Shown here: piece after piece, positions 29,717 through 37,573 of the stretch | Layout: the number at the start of each line of letters is the position of its first letter | How positions within the stretch are numbered: position 1 is the first letter of the stretch | Origin: Lyngbya confervoides BDU141951 | GTDB taxonomy: Bacteria > Cyanobacteriota > Cyanobacteriia > Thermosynechococcales > Thermosynechococcaceae | Direction of reading: 5' to 3' | Length of the DNA stretch: 64,000 bases | Assembly: GCF_000817775.3 (NCBI RefSeq) | Contig: NZ_JTHE03000005.1 | Coordinates: 33,364 to 97,363 of the forward strand | The notes under the pieces: model-generated | Told to the model about the DNA's origin: nothing | Databases searched by the model: none | What the model saw: the letters and a program-made list of their open reading frames with translations, nothing else | Made by a program: the position numbers and the translations under genes

Positions 29717-31384
29717 ATGACTCCATCTCGCACCTCCAACGCCCAACGTCGGCCTGCGCACCAGAAGCGATCGCCTCGCTCCTTGGCGCTAACCTTGGGA
29801 GTCACAGCGTTGCTGATCGTCGGGGGTGGGTTAGCCTACCTTCTATTTCAAAACACCAAGAACTCTGGCCCCTTACCTTTAGGAAGCACTCTGCTGCCGG
29901 AAGATACCAGCTTCAGCCTGACCCTGACCACGGAATCCGACGCCTGGGATCGTCTGGAAGAATTTGATATTCCAGAAACCCGCAAGGCGATGGAGCAGTT
30001 GCTCACCTCGTTTCAGACTGAGGTCCTCGCCCCCCATAATCTAAATTTTGCGACCGATCTCCAGCCCTGGCTAAAGCGCGAAATGACCACGGCAATTTTG
30101 TCGCCTCCAGTCCGGGAGGAGGATATTCTTGCCGATCAGTCTCAGGTGTGGATTCTCCCCCTGCGTGACTTACGTCAAGCACAGAAATTTTTAACCGACC
30201 GTGCCAGCACTGAGGGCCTAGAGCCGGTGGTTCACCAGGGCATTGAAATGTGGACCTCAAAGGCCGGAACGCCCGACGCGTTGACTCTGGCTCTCTTTGA
30301 TCCAGAATTTTTGATTGCGACCAATGACATTCCCTCCATGCGGGAGATGATCGACACTATTCAAACTCAAAAAACGCTGGCGGCCCAGGAACGATTTCAG
30401 CAGGCGATGGCGCAAATTCAGCGGCCCAATCCTTTCGCCCAGCTTTACATCAATCTGCCAGCGAACACTTCCCAAATTTTTGAGCAGGAGGGACGACAAA
30501 TTGACCAGGCAACCCTCGATCGGCTGCAGGAGTTTCAGGGGATAGGATCAACCATAACCCTTGATGATCGCGGGATACAATTAACCAGCATTTCCTGGCT
30601 AAAAACGGAAACGGAGGATCGGCTAAACGTTAGCAGCAACCCCAGCGAGGCAGCAAAGCTGTTGCCTGAAGACACGATTTTGATGATGGCAGGCGATAGT
30701 TTTCAGCAGGTCTGGAAAGACTATCAGCAGGGAGTAGAAACCCAGCTACTGCTCCCGTTTTCACCGAAGGGATTACAAGCTGAATTTCAGCGCTTGACGG
30801 GTCTAAACTTTGAGCAGCAGTTTTTACCCTGGATGACGGGGGACTTTGCCAGTGCCATTGTGCCGCAGTCCCAGGAAAATGATCAAAGTGCAGGCTTTGT
30901 TTTCCTAACCAAGACCCGAGACCAGACCGCGGCAGATCAGGCTCTGCGATCGCTGGAATCAGAGATGCGCAGCCGCTATGCCCTACAAATGAGTGAGACG
31001 CGAGTGAACGATCGCCCTGTGGTAATCTGGCGCGTTCCGCCGAACCTGCCCTTTGCCAGTCGGGGTTGGCTGGCGGACAAGGTGTTGTTTTTCAGCGTTT
31101 TTACGCCCTTGACAGAACGCCTGACCGATCCAGATCAAAACTCCCTCGCGGCGCTGTCCCGCTTTCAGGCAGTAACCCAGTCCGATTTAAATCCCCAGAG
31201 CGGCAAATTTTTTATCGATGTGCCGCGGCTAGCGACCTTGATGCAGACCAGCCAGTTTCTGCCTAAGCTGGCCCCAGGCTACCAAAAATATGCTCAGGAA
31301 TTTGAGGCAGTGGGCGGCACGAGCGCAACACCGAATCGGTGGAGTAATCGCTACGACATCCACATCCAGTTTCGGCGCAAATAA
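29717..31384 (+). CDS. DUF3352-type membrane-anchored protein
   Basis: A 555-residue protein with a basic N-terminus, one TM segment (about 22-44, LALTLGVTALLIVGGGLAYLLF) and a large extracytoplasmic region. Its periodic blocks, such as LLPEDTSFSLTLTTESDAW and LLPEDTILMMAGDSFQQVW, resemble the cyanobacterial/actinobacterial DUF3352 repeats. Paired segments LNFATDLQPWLKREMTTAIL and LNFEQQFLPWMTGDFASAIV indicate an internal duplication of about 260 residues. Function is unknown; it is probably periplasmic. It precedes hemF with a structured spacer. Confidence 0.75.
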   Translation: MTPSRTSNAQRRPAHQKRSPRSLALTLGVTALLIVGGGLAYLLFQNTKNSGPLPLGSTLLPEDTSFSLTLTTESDAWDRLEEFDIPETRKAMEQLLTSFQTEVLAPHNLNFATDLQPWLKREMTTAILSPPVREEDILADQSQVWILPLRDLRQAQKFLTDRASTEGLEPVVHQGIEMWTSKAGTPDALTLALFDPEFLIATNDIPSMREMIDTIQTQKTLAAQERFQQAMAQIQRPNPFAQLYINLPANTSQIFEQEGRQIDQATLDRLQEFQGIGSTITLDDRGIQLTSISWLKTETEDRLNVSSNPSEAAKLLPEDTILMMAGDSFQQVWKDYQQGVETQLLLPFSPKGLQAEFQRLTGLNFEQQFLPWMTGDFASAIVPQSQENDQSAGFVFLTKTRDQTAADQALRSLESEMRSRYALQMSETRVNDRPVVIWRVPPNLPFASRGWLADKVLFFSVFTPLTERLTDPDQNSLAALSRFQAVTQSDLNPQSGKFFIDVPRLATLMQTSQFLPKLAPGYQKYAQEFEAVGGTSATPNRWSNRYDIHIQFRRK

Positions 31385-31428
31385 GCAAATAAACCGTGCG
31401 TTGAAACGGAAAGCGATGAGACGTAAAT

Positions 31429-31483
31429 AATTGCAACGATCCGGGAAGCCAAGGGGCCACGGGTGAGACCTTGGATCGCAATT
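31429..31483 (+). promoter_or_regulatory. hairpin in hemF leader
   Basis: AATTGC (31429-31434) and GAT (31438-31440) pair with ATC GCAATT (31475-31483), enclosing an inner CCAAGG (31449-31454) / CCTTGG (31469-31474) stem. It ends 38 nt before the hemF ATG, so it would be in the 5' UTR or operator. Pairing is read directly; a regulatory role is inferred. Part of the dyad could instead be a protein-binding site. Confidence 0.35.
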
Positions 31484-31521
31484 CACGATAGGCTGTGTAT
31501 CGTGGTCGCGTACAAAACTTT

Positions 31522-32538
31522 ATGGTTGCTCCTTCTTCTGTTCCTGTTGCAAACACAACCGCTCCGCCAGCTGACTCTAAAGAACGGGTCAGCCAGTTTA
31601 TGAAGGCGCTGCAGGACCAAATTTGTAGCAAGTTGGCAGAGGTTGACGGCGCCGGCACCTTCCAAGAGGATACCTGGGATCGTCCTGAGGGGGGAGGCGG
31701 GCGATCGCGGGTGATGAAGGCGGGCGATATTTTTGAGCAAGGCGGGGTGAATTTTTCGGAGGTTTGGGGCGATCGCCTGCCTCCCTCCATTGTTAAACAG
31801 CGCCCTGAGGCTGAAGGACATCGGTTTTATGCCACGGGGACATCCATGGTTTTGCATCCTCGCAATCCCTACATTCCCACGGTTCATCTCAACTATCGCT
31901 ACTTTGAAGCTGGCCCGGTCTGGTGGTTTGGAGGAGGGCTGGATTTAACCCCCTACTACCCATTTCGGGAGGATGTGGTGCATCTGCATCAAACCCTGAA
32001 GGATGCCTGCGATCGCTTTCATCCCGAATATTATCCGACGTTTAAAAAATGGTGTGACGAGTATTTTTATCTAAAGCATCGCCAGGAAACACGCGGGGTG
32101 GGCGGTATCTTCTTTGATTACCAAGATGGTCAAGGAGAGCTTTACCGCGGTCCCGATGCCCAAGGACCCGCGGCCCAGCATAGCCGCAGCGTTGGAGAGG
32201 TGCCCCCTCGCGATTGGGAGTCGCTGTTTAGCTTTGCCCAAGCCTGTGGTCAGGCCTTCTTGCCGGCCTATGTTCCAATTGTGGAGCGGCGGCGCAGCCA
32301 GGAATACGGCGAACGTGAGCGTGAGTTTCAACTCTATCGACGCGGTCGATACGTTGAATTTAACCTAGTGTATGACCGGGGCACCATCTTTGGATTGCAA
32401 ACCAACGGTCGCACCGAATCCATTTTGATGTCTTTACCGCCCCTGGTGCGCTGGGAATACGACTATCATCCTGACCCCAACAGTCCAGAAGCAGAACTCT
32501 ATGAAACCTATCTTAAACCCCAGGATTGGCTGAAATAA
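31522..32538 (+). CDS. hemF: oxygen-dependent coproporphyrinogen-III oxidase
   Basis: A 338-residue soluble enzyme converting coproporphyrinogen III to protoporphyrinogen IX with O2, on the heme/chlorophyll/bilin pathway. Conserved blocks include [53 protein letters not shown] and [16 protein letters not shown]. The ATG at 31522 (MVAPSSVPV) is preferred to an in-frame GTG at 31495. Convergent with the HPr-kinase-like gene, with only 4 bp between stops and no terminator. Confidence 0.96.
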   Translation: MVAPSSVPVANTTAPPADSKERVSQFMKALQDQICSKLAEVDGAGTFQEDTWDRPEGGGGRSRVMKAGDIFEQGGVNFSEVWGDRLPPSIVKQRPEAEGHRFYATGTSMVLHPRNPYIPTVHLNYRYFEAGPVWWFGGGLDLTPYYPFREDVVHLHQTLKDACDRFHPEYYPTFKKWCDEYFYLKHRQETRGVGGIFFDYQDGQGELYRGPDAQGPAAQHSRSVGEVPPRDWESLFSFAQACGQAFLPAYVPIVERRRSQEYGEREREFQLYRRGRYVEFNLVYDRGTIFGLQTNGRTESILMSLPPLVRWEYDYHPDPNSPEAELYETYLKPQDWLK

Positions 32539-32542
32539 TCCG

Positions 32543-33496
32543 TCACCCCTCACCACTGAAGGTAGATCTAGTTCTTTCTTGGTCCAAGAGCTGTGCAACA
32601 TGAGATTCCAGGAACGTGACCACTTGGGATAGCTCAGCCAGCGATCGCCGTCTTCGCAGATAAAATAGCGGCACCTTTTGCACAAGTGTCATGCACTGTT
32701 GAAAGTGCCTGGCCCTCAGGCTAGGAACATGCAGACTGTTGACGACGCGAATGGCCCGAGAATGATGGGAAAGTTCTAAAAATGCAGATGGGGGGGCTAT
32801 GGCTTCCGCTTCCAGGGTGCTCCCTCCGGCCAAAACGTACAGGCACAACAGCGGCAGCGGCTGCTCCGAAATCCGCGAGGAGACACGCTTTTCCTGCTTC
32901 CAGTGAAACGATTGATCCGTTTCCTCAAGCTCTAAGGTGTGGCCGAGGGCTTCCAGGGTATCGGGAAGCAGTCGCACCTCTGGGTAGCTTGAGACCGCCT
33001 TGGGAGGAGTCGACTGGACGTTGATCGCCAGCACATCATCGGTCACAAAATCATAGCCTTTGCTATGCAAAACCGATGCCAGCGTAGACTTCCCCCAGCC
33101 AGAATTCCCTAAAAATGCAATGGCCTGTCCCCCGATTCCAATGCAGCTGGCATGCAGCACCAGCTGCTGACGCTGCTGCAGCAGCACAGCCATCGCTGAG
33201 CCTAAAATGATGGGGCGCAAATCGGCCAGGGATCGAGGCGCCTCGGGATCGACCACCAGCTCTCGACCCTCAATCATCCAAAACTTGCCAAAACCAGGGA
33301 TCTTCGCGCTAATGATCTGATCTGCTGAGCCAGAAGTGGCTAAATCACCCAGCTGCCCCTGGTGGATTAAAATGTCCGGCACTAGGGGAACATCTGCGTT
33401 GCCATCTAACCGGGCCAGCGGTGGCAACAAAGGACTGTCTGATTGAATGATATAGCCGTATGCTTTGCCCCAAAATTGAGGTGAATCCTGCGCCAT
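32543..33496 (-). CDS. HPr kinase-like protein of the lasso-peptide locus
   Basis: About 317 residues. A Walker A motif GNSGWGKSTLAS near residue 130 is preceded by LVLHASCIGIGG and followed by FVTDDVLAI, as in HPr kinase/phosphorylase C-terminal domains. The N-terminal 100 residues differ from classical HprK and start near AYGYIIQSDSPLL. Such stand-alone HprK-like proteins recur in lasso and other RiPP clusters; the paeninodin homologue phosphorylates the precursor. Here the gene is directly downstream of a lasso-type precursor and a lasso cyclase. The ATG at 33496 follows AGGAGG very closely; an upstream GTG at 33562 would add 22 residues. The substrate is inferred. Confidence 0.8.
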   Translation of the reverse strand: MAQDSPQFWGKAYGYIIQSDSPLLPPLARLDGNADVPLVPDILIHQGQLGDLATSGSADQIISAKIPGFGKFWMIEGRELVVDPEAPRSLADLRPIILGSAMAVLLQQRQQLVLHASCIGIGGQAIAFLGNSGWGKSTLASVLHSKGYDFVTDDVLAINVQSTPPKAVSSYPEVRLLPDTLEALGHTLELEETDQSFHWKQEKRVSSRISEQPLPLLCLYVLAGGSTLEAEAIAPPSAFLELSHHSRAIRVVNSLHVPSLRARHFQQCMTLVQKVPLFYLRRRRSLAELSQVVTFLESHVAQLLDQERTRSTFSGEG

Positions 33497-33692
33497 GCCT
33501 CCTATTTTTCTCCACAAAAAAGGACAAGCTCCTTCTATGGTGACGCTTGCCCAGTTTTTCACTAGCAGAACTAGCAGTCAAAGGTTTGATGAGAATGTCT
33601 TAAGGACAGTGCTCCATCGATGATCCTCCTGCAACCAACACACTGCCGCTAGGGGTTGAACGTTCGATGGATCTTGACAGACTCTAAAAAAT

Positions 33693-33893
33693 CTAACGTT
33701 TTGTGGGGCCAACGGTACATCCGTCAGCGCCACAGAAATAGGAGTAGCGACCATCATCTTGGCCGTCTGGAGACGGGAGAGGACTGCCGTTAAAAAAGAC
33801 AAAGTCATCTGTGGAACTAGCCCCAGTGGCTTGGGTTAGGACCTCAACATCCCCGAACGTCTGGAGTTTGGGTTTTGAATAGGTTGATTTCAT
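33693..33893 (-). CDS. lasso-type RiPP precursor peptide
   Basis: A 66-residue peptide. Leader residues 5-10 are Tyr-Ser-Lys-Pro-Lys-Leu, the YxxPxL motif recognised by lasso-peptide RRE proteins, followed by a GDVEVLT segment. Thr20 sits at the expected -2 position, so the core would start at Ala22, placing Asp29 (core 8) or Asp30 (core 9) as ring-closing acid. The predicted core (22-66, 45 residues) is long for a lasso peptide and has Cys54 and Cys59 plus a Thr-Lys-Arg end. The ATG at 33893 was chosen because leader homology starts there; an ATG at 33968 would add 25 unlike residues. It lies between the cyclase and the HPr-kinase-like gene. Confidence 0.75.
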   Translation of the reverse strand: MKSTYSKPKLQTFGDVEVLTQATGASSTDDFVFFNGSPLPSPDGQDDGRYSYFCGADGCTVGPTKR

Positions 33894-33984
33894 GGGATTA
33901 AAAAATTCCTCACATGCCGTACTGTTGCAATTTGCCCCCGCATTGGTGATGAATGAAGACTTTTCCATTCTTCTTAGCTACGCT

Positions 33985-34014
33985 AGCATAGGATCCGAGA
34001 GTCATCAATGGCAA
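33985..34014 (-). promoter_or_regulatory. candidate promoter of the precursor gene
   Basis: On the minus strand TTGCCA (34014-34009), an 18-bp spacer and TATGCT (33990-33985) form a sigma70-like promoter. It would start transcription near 33978, about 85 nt ahead of the chosen precursor ATG. That would make the ATG at 33968 nearly leaderless and supports the shorter precursor. The surrounding dyad (34010-34041, GGCAAAAA/TTTTTGCC arms) overlaps the -35 box. The remainder of the 301-bp gap (33894-34194) holds no gene I can support. Confidence 0.4.
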
Positions 34015-34194
34015 AAATTGACTGACTCAGGTTTTTTTGCCAGATCTAGAGAGTTTTTTATTAGAAAAGAAATACCTGGACGAGTTGATGCGCCAGTGCC
34101 AGGCAGGGGGCAGAATCATCTCCCTGGTCTGAAGGCACTATTCCGCGGGGCTAGGGACGGTTGAGTAGATTAGCGCTTGCTGGAGGGGAGCGCC

Positions 34195-36222
34195 TTAGGG
34201 GGTGTAGGGGGAAGACTCCTGATGTCTAAACCACAGTCCTAAGGTGATCGCAGGCCAAATCTGATTGAGCCGATCAGGAGAACGGTAGTGGTCGGCGTAG
34301 AGTTGCCTCAGCTGGGGAAGATTAATGTAATCCAAGAGAGGCGGTGGCGGGTGCGCCAACAGGTCCTCAACGAGCGGGGCATTGTATTGATCAAATCCAC
34401 GGTAAAAGGCTTGGGCCGGGCTGGTTTTGCTGGCCCGCCACTGCACCTGATCGGGAAGAATGCCGTCCATGGCCTGACGGAGGATATAGCGGGACCAGCC
34501 CTGCCTTAACTTTTGATCGGGCGGGAGGGCGAGGCAAAACTCTACTAGACGCTGATCCATAAAGGGATAGCGTGGCTCAATTCCCAGGGGAGCAGAAATT
34601 AGGTCCACCAGTTCCATGGGCAAGCTAATAATCCCAGAGCACAAGAGCTGAAGCTGCTGCGACTGGGCTGTTTCATGGCCATCGGCAATCAGGGGCTGAC
34701 TCTCGAAATGGTGGACGATATCAGGGTGATGGAGAAAGTCTGGATTCAGAAACGGAAAGGCTTGACCTCGATCCGGTCGCGGAAGGGGGCGAGTCCTCCG
34801 GCGGATCTGTCCCCGCAGGTGTTGGGAAAGGGGAATCAAAAAGCCGTCAATCCATAACCGCCGCCTGGGGAGTTGCACCGCCCTCGAAAGGGGCGCGATC
34901 GCCTTTGCCAGGCTCAGCCAGCGTCCTTCCTGGGCGAGGGTGGCCAGAATTGGAAAAAATTTCTGCCGCATCATCTCCACAGGCCTGGGGTGTCCCAGGC
35001 GTTGAATCAGCATCTGCATTTCGGCAATCGCCAGTTTCCATCGACCGGATCGGGCTAGTTCCGCAGGATAGCCGGTTCCATGCCCAACGGTGGTATCGCC
35101 ATCGTATCCTGAGAGAAGGACGCGAATTCCCTGCTGTTGGGCCGCCTGGTGAATCAACCAGGTTAAATAGCCATTCCCAAGAGCTGGCTCATCGAGGTGG
35201 GTCCAAAGCTCCTGCCAGTGACTCAGGGGACCGGTGCGATCGGCATAGACAAAGTGCGGCACGTAGCCTCCCTGGTCAAGGACGGCTTGAATGTAAGCCA
35301 TTTCATCGCAGTTGGGAATGCGGGGAAAGCGGGCGGAAAAGGTGGGTAACGGCTGACGGGACGGAAGTCGCTGTCGTGCCATGCAACTAACAGCAGAGGA
35401 GTCCATGCCGCCGCTTAACTGAGTTCCGATGGGGTAGGCGCTGCGCAGCCGACAGTCCACGGCTTGCTTAAAAATCTCCTGAAAAGCGTCTGCGTATGCC
35501 TGATCGTTCGGCAGTTGGAGGGTTTTGCTGGGATCGAGACGCCAGTATCGTTGAATGGTGAGGCCCTGATCCGCACTGACTAGAAGCTGATGAGCCCCTG
35601 GCAATCGCAAAATATCGCGATAGGAGGTGGCCACTGGATCTTGCAAATTCGAGGTCAGTAAATCTGCAATTCGGAGTGGGTTTAATTGCGCTGGGATATG
35701 GGGCGAACGCAGCAGGGCCTTAATTTCAGAGGCCACGGCAAACAGGTCGTGGCTATAAAAATAGTAAAAGGGCTTAATGCCAAACGGGTCGCGGGCCCCA
35801 AACATGCGCTGGCGACGCGCATCCCAGATCAAAAAGGCATAGGCGCCCAGCAGATGCTGGGGACAGGCCGTGTCCCAGCGCTCATAGGCCTTTAGAATGA
35901 GATCTGGATCGGTCCAAGGCCGTGAACTCGAGGGGCAATCCGGGAGTCCAAGCTGCCGGATCAGGTCCAGACGATTGTCCAAACGCACATCAGCCGTAAT
36001 CACGGAATGGGCCTCGGGCAACCCTTGGGGAGATTGCTCATGACAAGATTCTGGCGTTGTTTTCAAGAGCTGATGGCCAAGACCCACCGGCCCCTCAGTC
36101 CACACACCGCCCCCATCAGGCCCGCGGTGCTTAAGAGCACTCTGCAGATCCCAGAGACCTTTGACTACGCCGTCGGCATTACACCTGGAGGAAAAATACC
36201 ACAGGCCAACAATTCCACTCAT
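34195..36222 (-). CDS. lasso peptide cyclase (asparagine-synthetase-like, McjC family)
   Basis: A 675-residue protein with the two-domain asparagine synthetase B architecture. It starts MSGIVGLWYF: the catalytic Cys2 of true glutamine-dependent enzymes is Ser2, so the glutaminase half should be inactive. KHRGPDGGGVW and FGARDPFGIKPFYYF mark the N-terminal domain. The synthetase domain has the PP-loop SGGMDSS (270-276) and a conserved LLSGYDGD. MSGIVG-type proteins with this organisation are the cyanobacterial lasso isopeptide-forming cyclases. The enzyme would adenylate Asp/Glu of the core and join it to the core N-terminus. The precursor lies 301 bp downstream on the same strand. Confidence 0.82.
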   Translation of the reverse strand: MSGIVGLWYFSSRCNADGVVKGLWDLQSALKHRGPDGGGVWTEGPVGLGHQLLKTTPESCHEQSPQGLPEAHSVITADVRLDNRLDLIRQLGLPDCPSSSRPWTDPDLILKAYERWDTACPQHLLGAYAFLIWDARRQRMFGARDPFGIKPFYYFYSHDLFAVASEIKALLRSPHIPAQLNPLRIADLLTSNLQDPVATSYRDILRLPGAHQLLVSADQGLTIQRYWRLDPSKTLQLPNDQAYADAFQEIFKQAVDCRLRSAYPIGTQLSGGMDSSAVSCMARQRLPSRQPLPTFSARFPRIPNCDEMAYIQAVLDQGGYVPHFVYADRTGPLSHWQELWTHLDEPALGNGYLTWLIHQAAQQQGIRVLLSGYDGDTTVGHGTGYPAELARSGRWKLAIAEMQMLIQRLGHPRPVEMMRQKFFPILATLAQEGRWLSLAKAIAPLSRAVQLPRRRLWIDGFLIPLSQHLRGQIRRRTRPLPRPDRGQAFPFLNPDFLHHPDIVHHFESQPLIADGHETAQSQQLQLLCSGIISLPMELVDLISAPLGIEPRYPFMDQRLVEFCLALPPDQKLRQGWSRYILRQAMDGILPDQVQWRASKTSPAQAFYRGFDQYNAPLVEDLLAHPPPPLLDYINLPQLRQLYADHYRSPDRLNQIWPAITLGLWFRHQESSPYTP

Positions 36223-36255
36223 GACGCTGCGTCAGCCCCTAAATCAATGGGGTGC

Positions 36256-36909
36256 CTATGGCCCTTCCGGATTAAACGTATCTTTGAGGACGGTTCTGGC
36301 AGCAAGATGATTTCGAGTGGACATGAGGATTTCTGCTTCCCGCTCGAGTCGGGCTCCCGTATCTTGCATCTCCAGCAGCGATTGCTGCTCCTGGGCGGCA
36401 TCATAGAGATTGCTGGCAATCCAGTAGGAAAATTCTAGGGGGAGATCGGGGATATCCTCCGGTAGCTCAATCTCTTGATCGGAGAGCTTGGAGGACAGAC
36501 GCACAACATCTTCCAATAAATCTTTGACCTGAGTCGCCAGGGGATGGACATCTTGCTTGGGTTTTCCATCTTCAATCCATTCCACTAATCCGACGCGATA
36601 GGGCTTTTCTCGAATGTAGTCGAGGACTCGAAAGCGCTGTTGACCCAGACACAGAATTAACAGCCGGTCGTCTTCGAGACGCTCATGACGGATAACCTCA
36701 GCACAGCAGCCCACGGACGCAGGACGCCCCTCCACCGGATCCCACATTAATACGCCAAACCGGCGATCGCTCTCTAGAATTGTGCTCATCATAATCCGAT
36801 AGCGGAACTCGAAAATATGAAGAGGTAAGGGACGCCGGGGGAATAAGACCAGCTCAGGGAGGGGAAAAATTGGAAGTTCTCGAACCGCAAGAGAGGAAGG
36901 AAAAGCCAT
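36256..36909 (-). CDS. LON peptidase substrate-binding-domain protein
   Basis: A 217-residue protein consisting of the N-terminal LON substrate-binding (LAN) domain without ATPase or protease parts. Signature stretches are LPIFPLPELVLFPRRPLPLHIFEFRYRIM near the start and FGVLMWDP, then a helical bundle after residue 120. Stand-alone versions are common in cyanobacteria, with unknown function; a chaperone or adaptor role is often suggested. It starts at the ATG at 36909 and ends 33 bp before the lasso cyclase start on the same strand. Being widely conserved, it is probably not part of the RiPP system. Confidence 0.88.
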   Translation of the reverse strand: MAFPSSLAVRELPIFPLPELVLFPRRPLPLHIFEFRYRIMMSTILESDRRFGVLMWDPVEGRPASVGCCAEVIRHERLEDDRLLILCLGQQRFRVLDYIREKPYRVGLVEWIEDGKPKQDVHPLATQVKDLLEDVVRLSSKLSDQEIELPEDIPDLPLEFSYWIASNLYDAAQEQQSLLEMQDTGARLEREAEILMSTRNHLAARTVLKDTFNPEGP

Positions 36910-37099
36910 GAACCGTTTAGTGCTAGATGAGGATGCTTGGGCTTTTCATACTCTAGCCCATTTCCTCAGGGGCCAACAGAACCTCCCAGCAATGATCCGG
37001 CTGTGAAATCCACAAGATAGGGGGCTTCTCAATCCGATCCAGAAAGGAGGGAGCGGTACGGTGATGTCACCGCTGTCCCAGCCCTCTCGATCCAGTCCG

Positions 37100-37420
37100 T
37101 TAGAGCTTAACTTCGATGTCGACCCCTGCGGGAAGGTCCAGCTTCATCAGCGCATCGATGGTTTTGGGGGAAGGCTGGTAAATGTCAATAATTCTACGAT
37201 GGGTTCGAGTCTCAAAATGCTCCCTGGAGTCTTTGTCAACGTGGGGCGATCGCAGGACACAATAAATTTTACGACGAGTCGGAAGGGGAATAGGGCCCAC
37301 CGGCGAGGCATTGGTGCGCTTGGCCGTGTCCACAATTTTGTCACAGGACGTATCGAGCAGGCGATGGTCAAAGGCCTTCAGTCGAATCCGGATTTTTTGC
37401 TGGGTTAAGGTAGTAGTCAT
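37100..37420 (-). CDS. rpsJ: 30S ribosomal protein S10
   Basis: A 106-residue S10. [23 protein letters not shown] at the start and [24 protein letters not shown] in the middle match the family throughout. S10 is in the 30S head and, with NusB, in antitermination. It follows tuf, as in other cyanobacteria where rpsJ ends the str operon. Here a strong intrinsic terminator and a tandem repeat lie between tuf and rpsJ, suggesting reduced read-through or an own promoter. Confidence 0.97.
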   Translation of the reverse strand: MTTTLTQQKIRIRLKAFDHRLLDTSCDKIVDTAKRTNASPVGPIPLPTRRKIYCVLRSPHVDKDSREHFETRTHRRIIDIYQPSPKTIDALMKLDLPAGVDIEVKL

Positions 37421-37432
37421 GAAAGTTTAGTT

Positions 37433-37470
37433 GTCGAGGTGCTACGGAACAGTCGAGGTGCTACGGAACA
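37433..37470. repeat. two perfect 19-bp tandem repeats upstream of rpsJ
   Basis: GTCGAGGTGCTACGGAACA occurs at 37433-37451 and 37452-37470 without mismatch, just upstream (minus strand) of the rpsJ ATG. Two identical copies suggest a recent slippage event; on the minus strand they fall in the rpsJ leader. Confidence 0.85.
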
Positions 37471-37520
37471 GCGCCATCGCGCTGGCATGAAAAAAATAGA
37501 GTGCGGTAAGGGATTACCAA

Positions 37521-37564
37521 TAAAAACAGTCTGGATCAAGTTCACTGAAGATCCAGACTGTTTT
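37521..37564 (-). terminator. intrinsic terminator between tuf and rpsJ
   Basis: A perfect 15-bp stem (37523-37537 with 37550-37564), loop of 12 nt, followed on the minus strand by TTTTTATTGG. It begins 10 bp after the tuf stop codon. It should end much of the str transcript at tuf. Confidence 0.88.
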
Positions 37565-37573
37565 GGAAGGGAG

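Noticed and set aside
33578..33808. Open frame overlapping the precursor gene as a possible B1/RRE gene
   Set aside because: It overlaps the precursor in another frame, has no RRE-like beta-strand/helix pattern and lacks a plausible ribosome-binding site.
33894..33968. Longer precursor starting at 33968
   Set aside because: The 25 extra residues are unlike lasso leaders, and the candidate promoter would place this ATG almost at the transcript start.
33892..34164. Plus-strand frame opposite the precursor leader region
   Set aside because: No recognisable protein pattern; it sits in the promoter/leader region of the minus-strand precursor.
37433..37470. CRISPR-like repeat
   Set aside because: Only two directly abutting copies without spacers.
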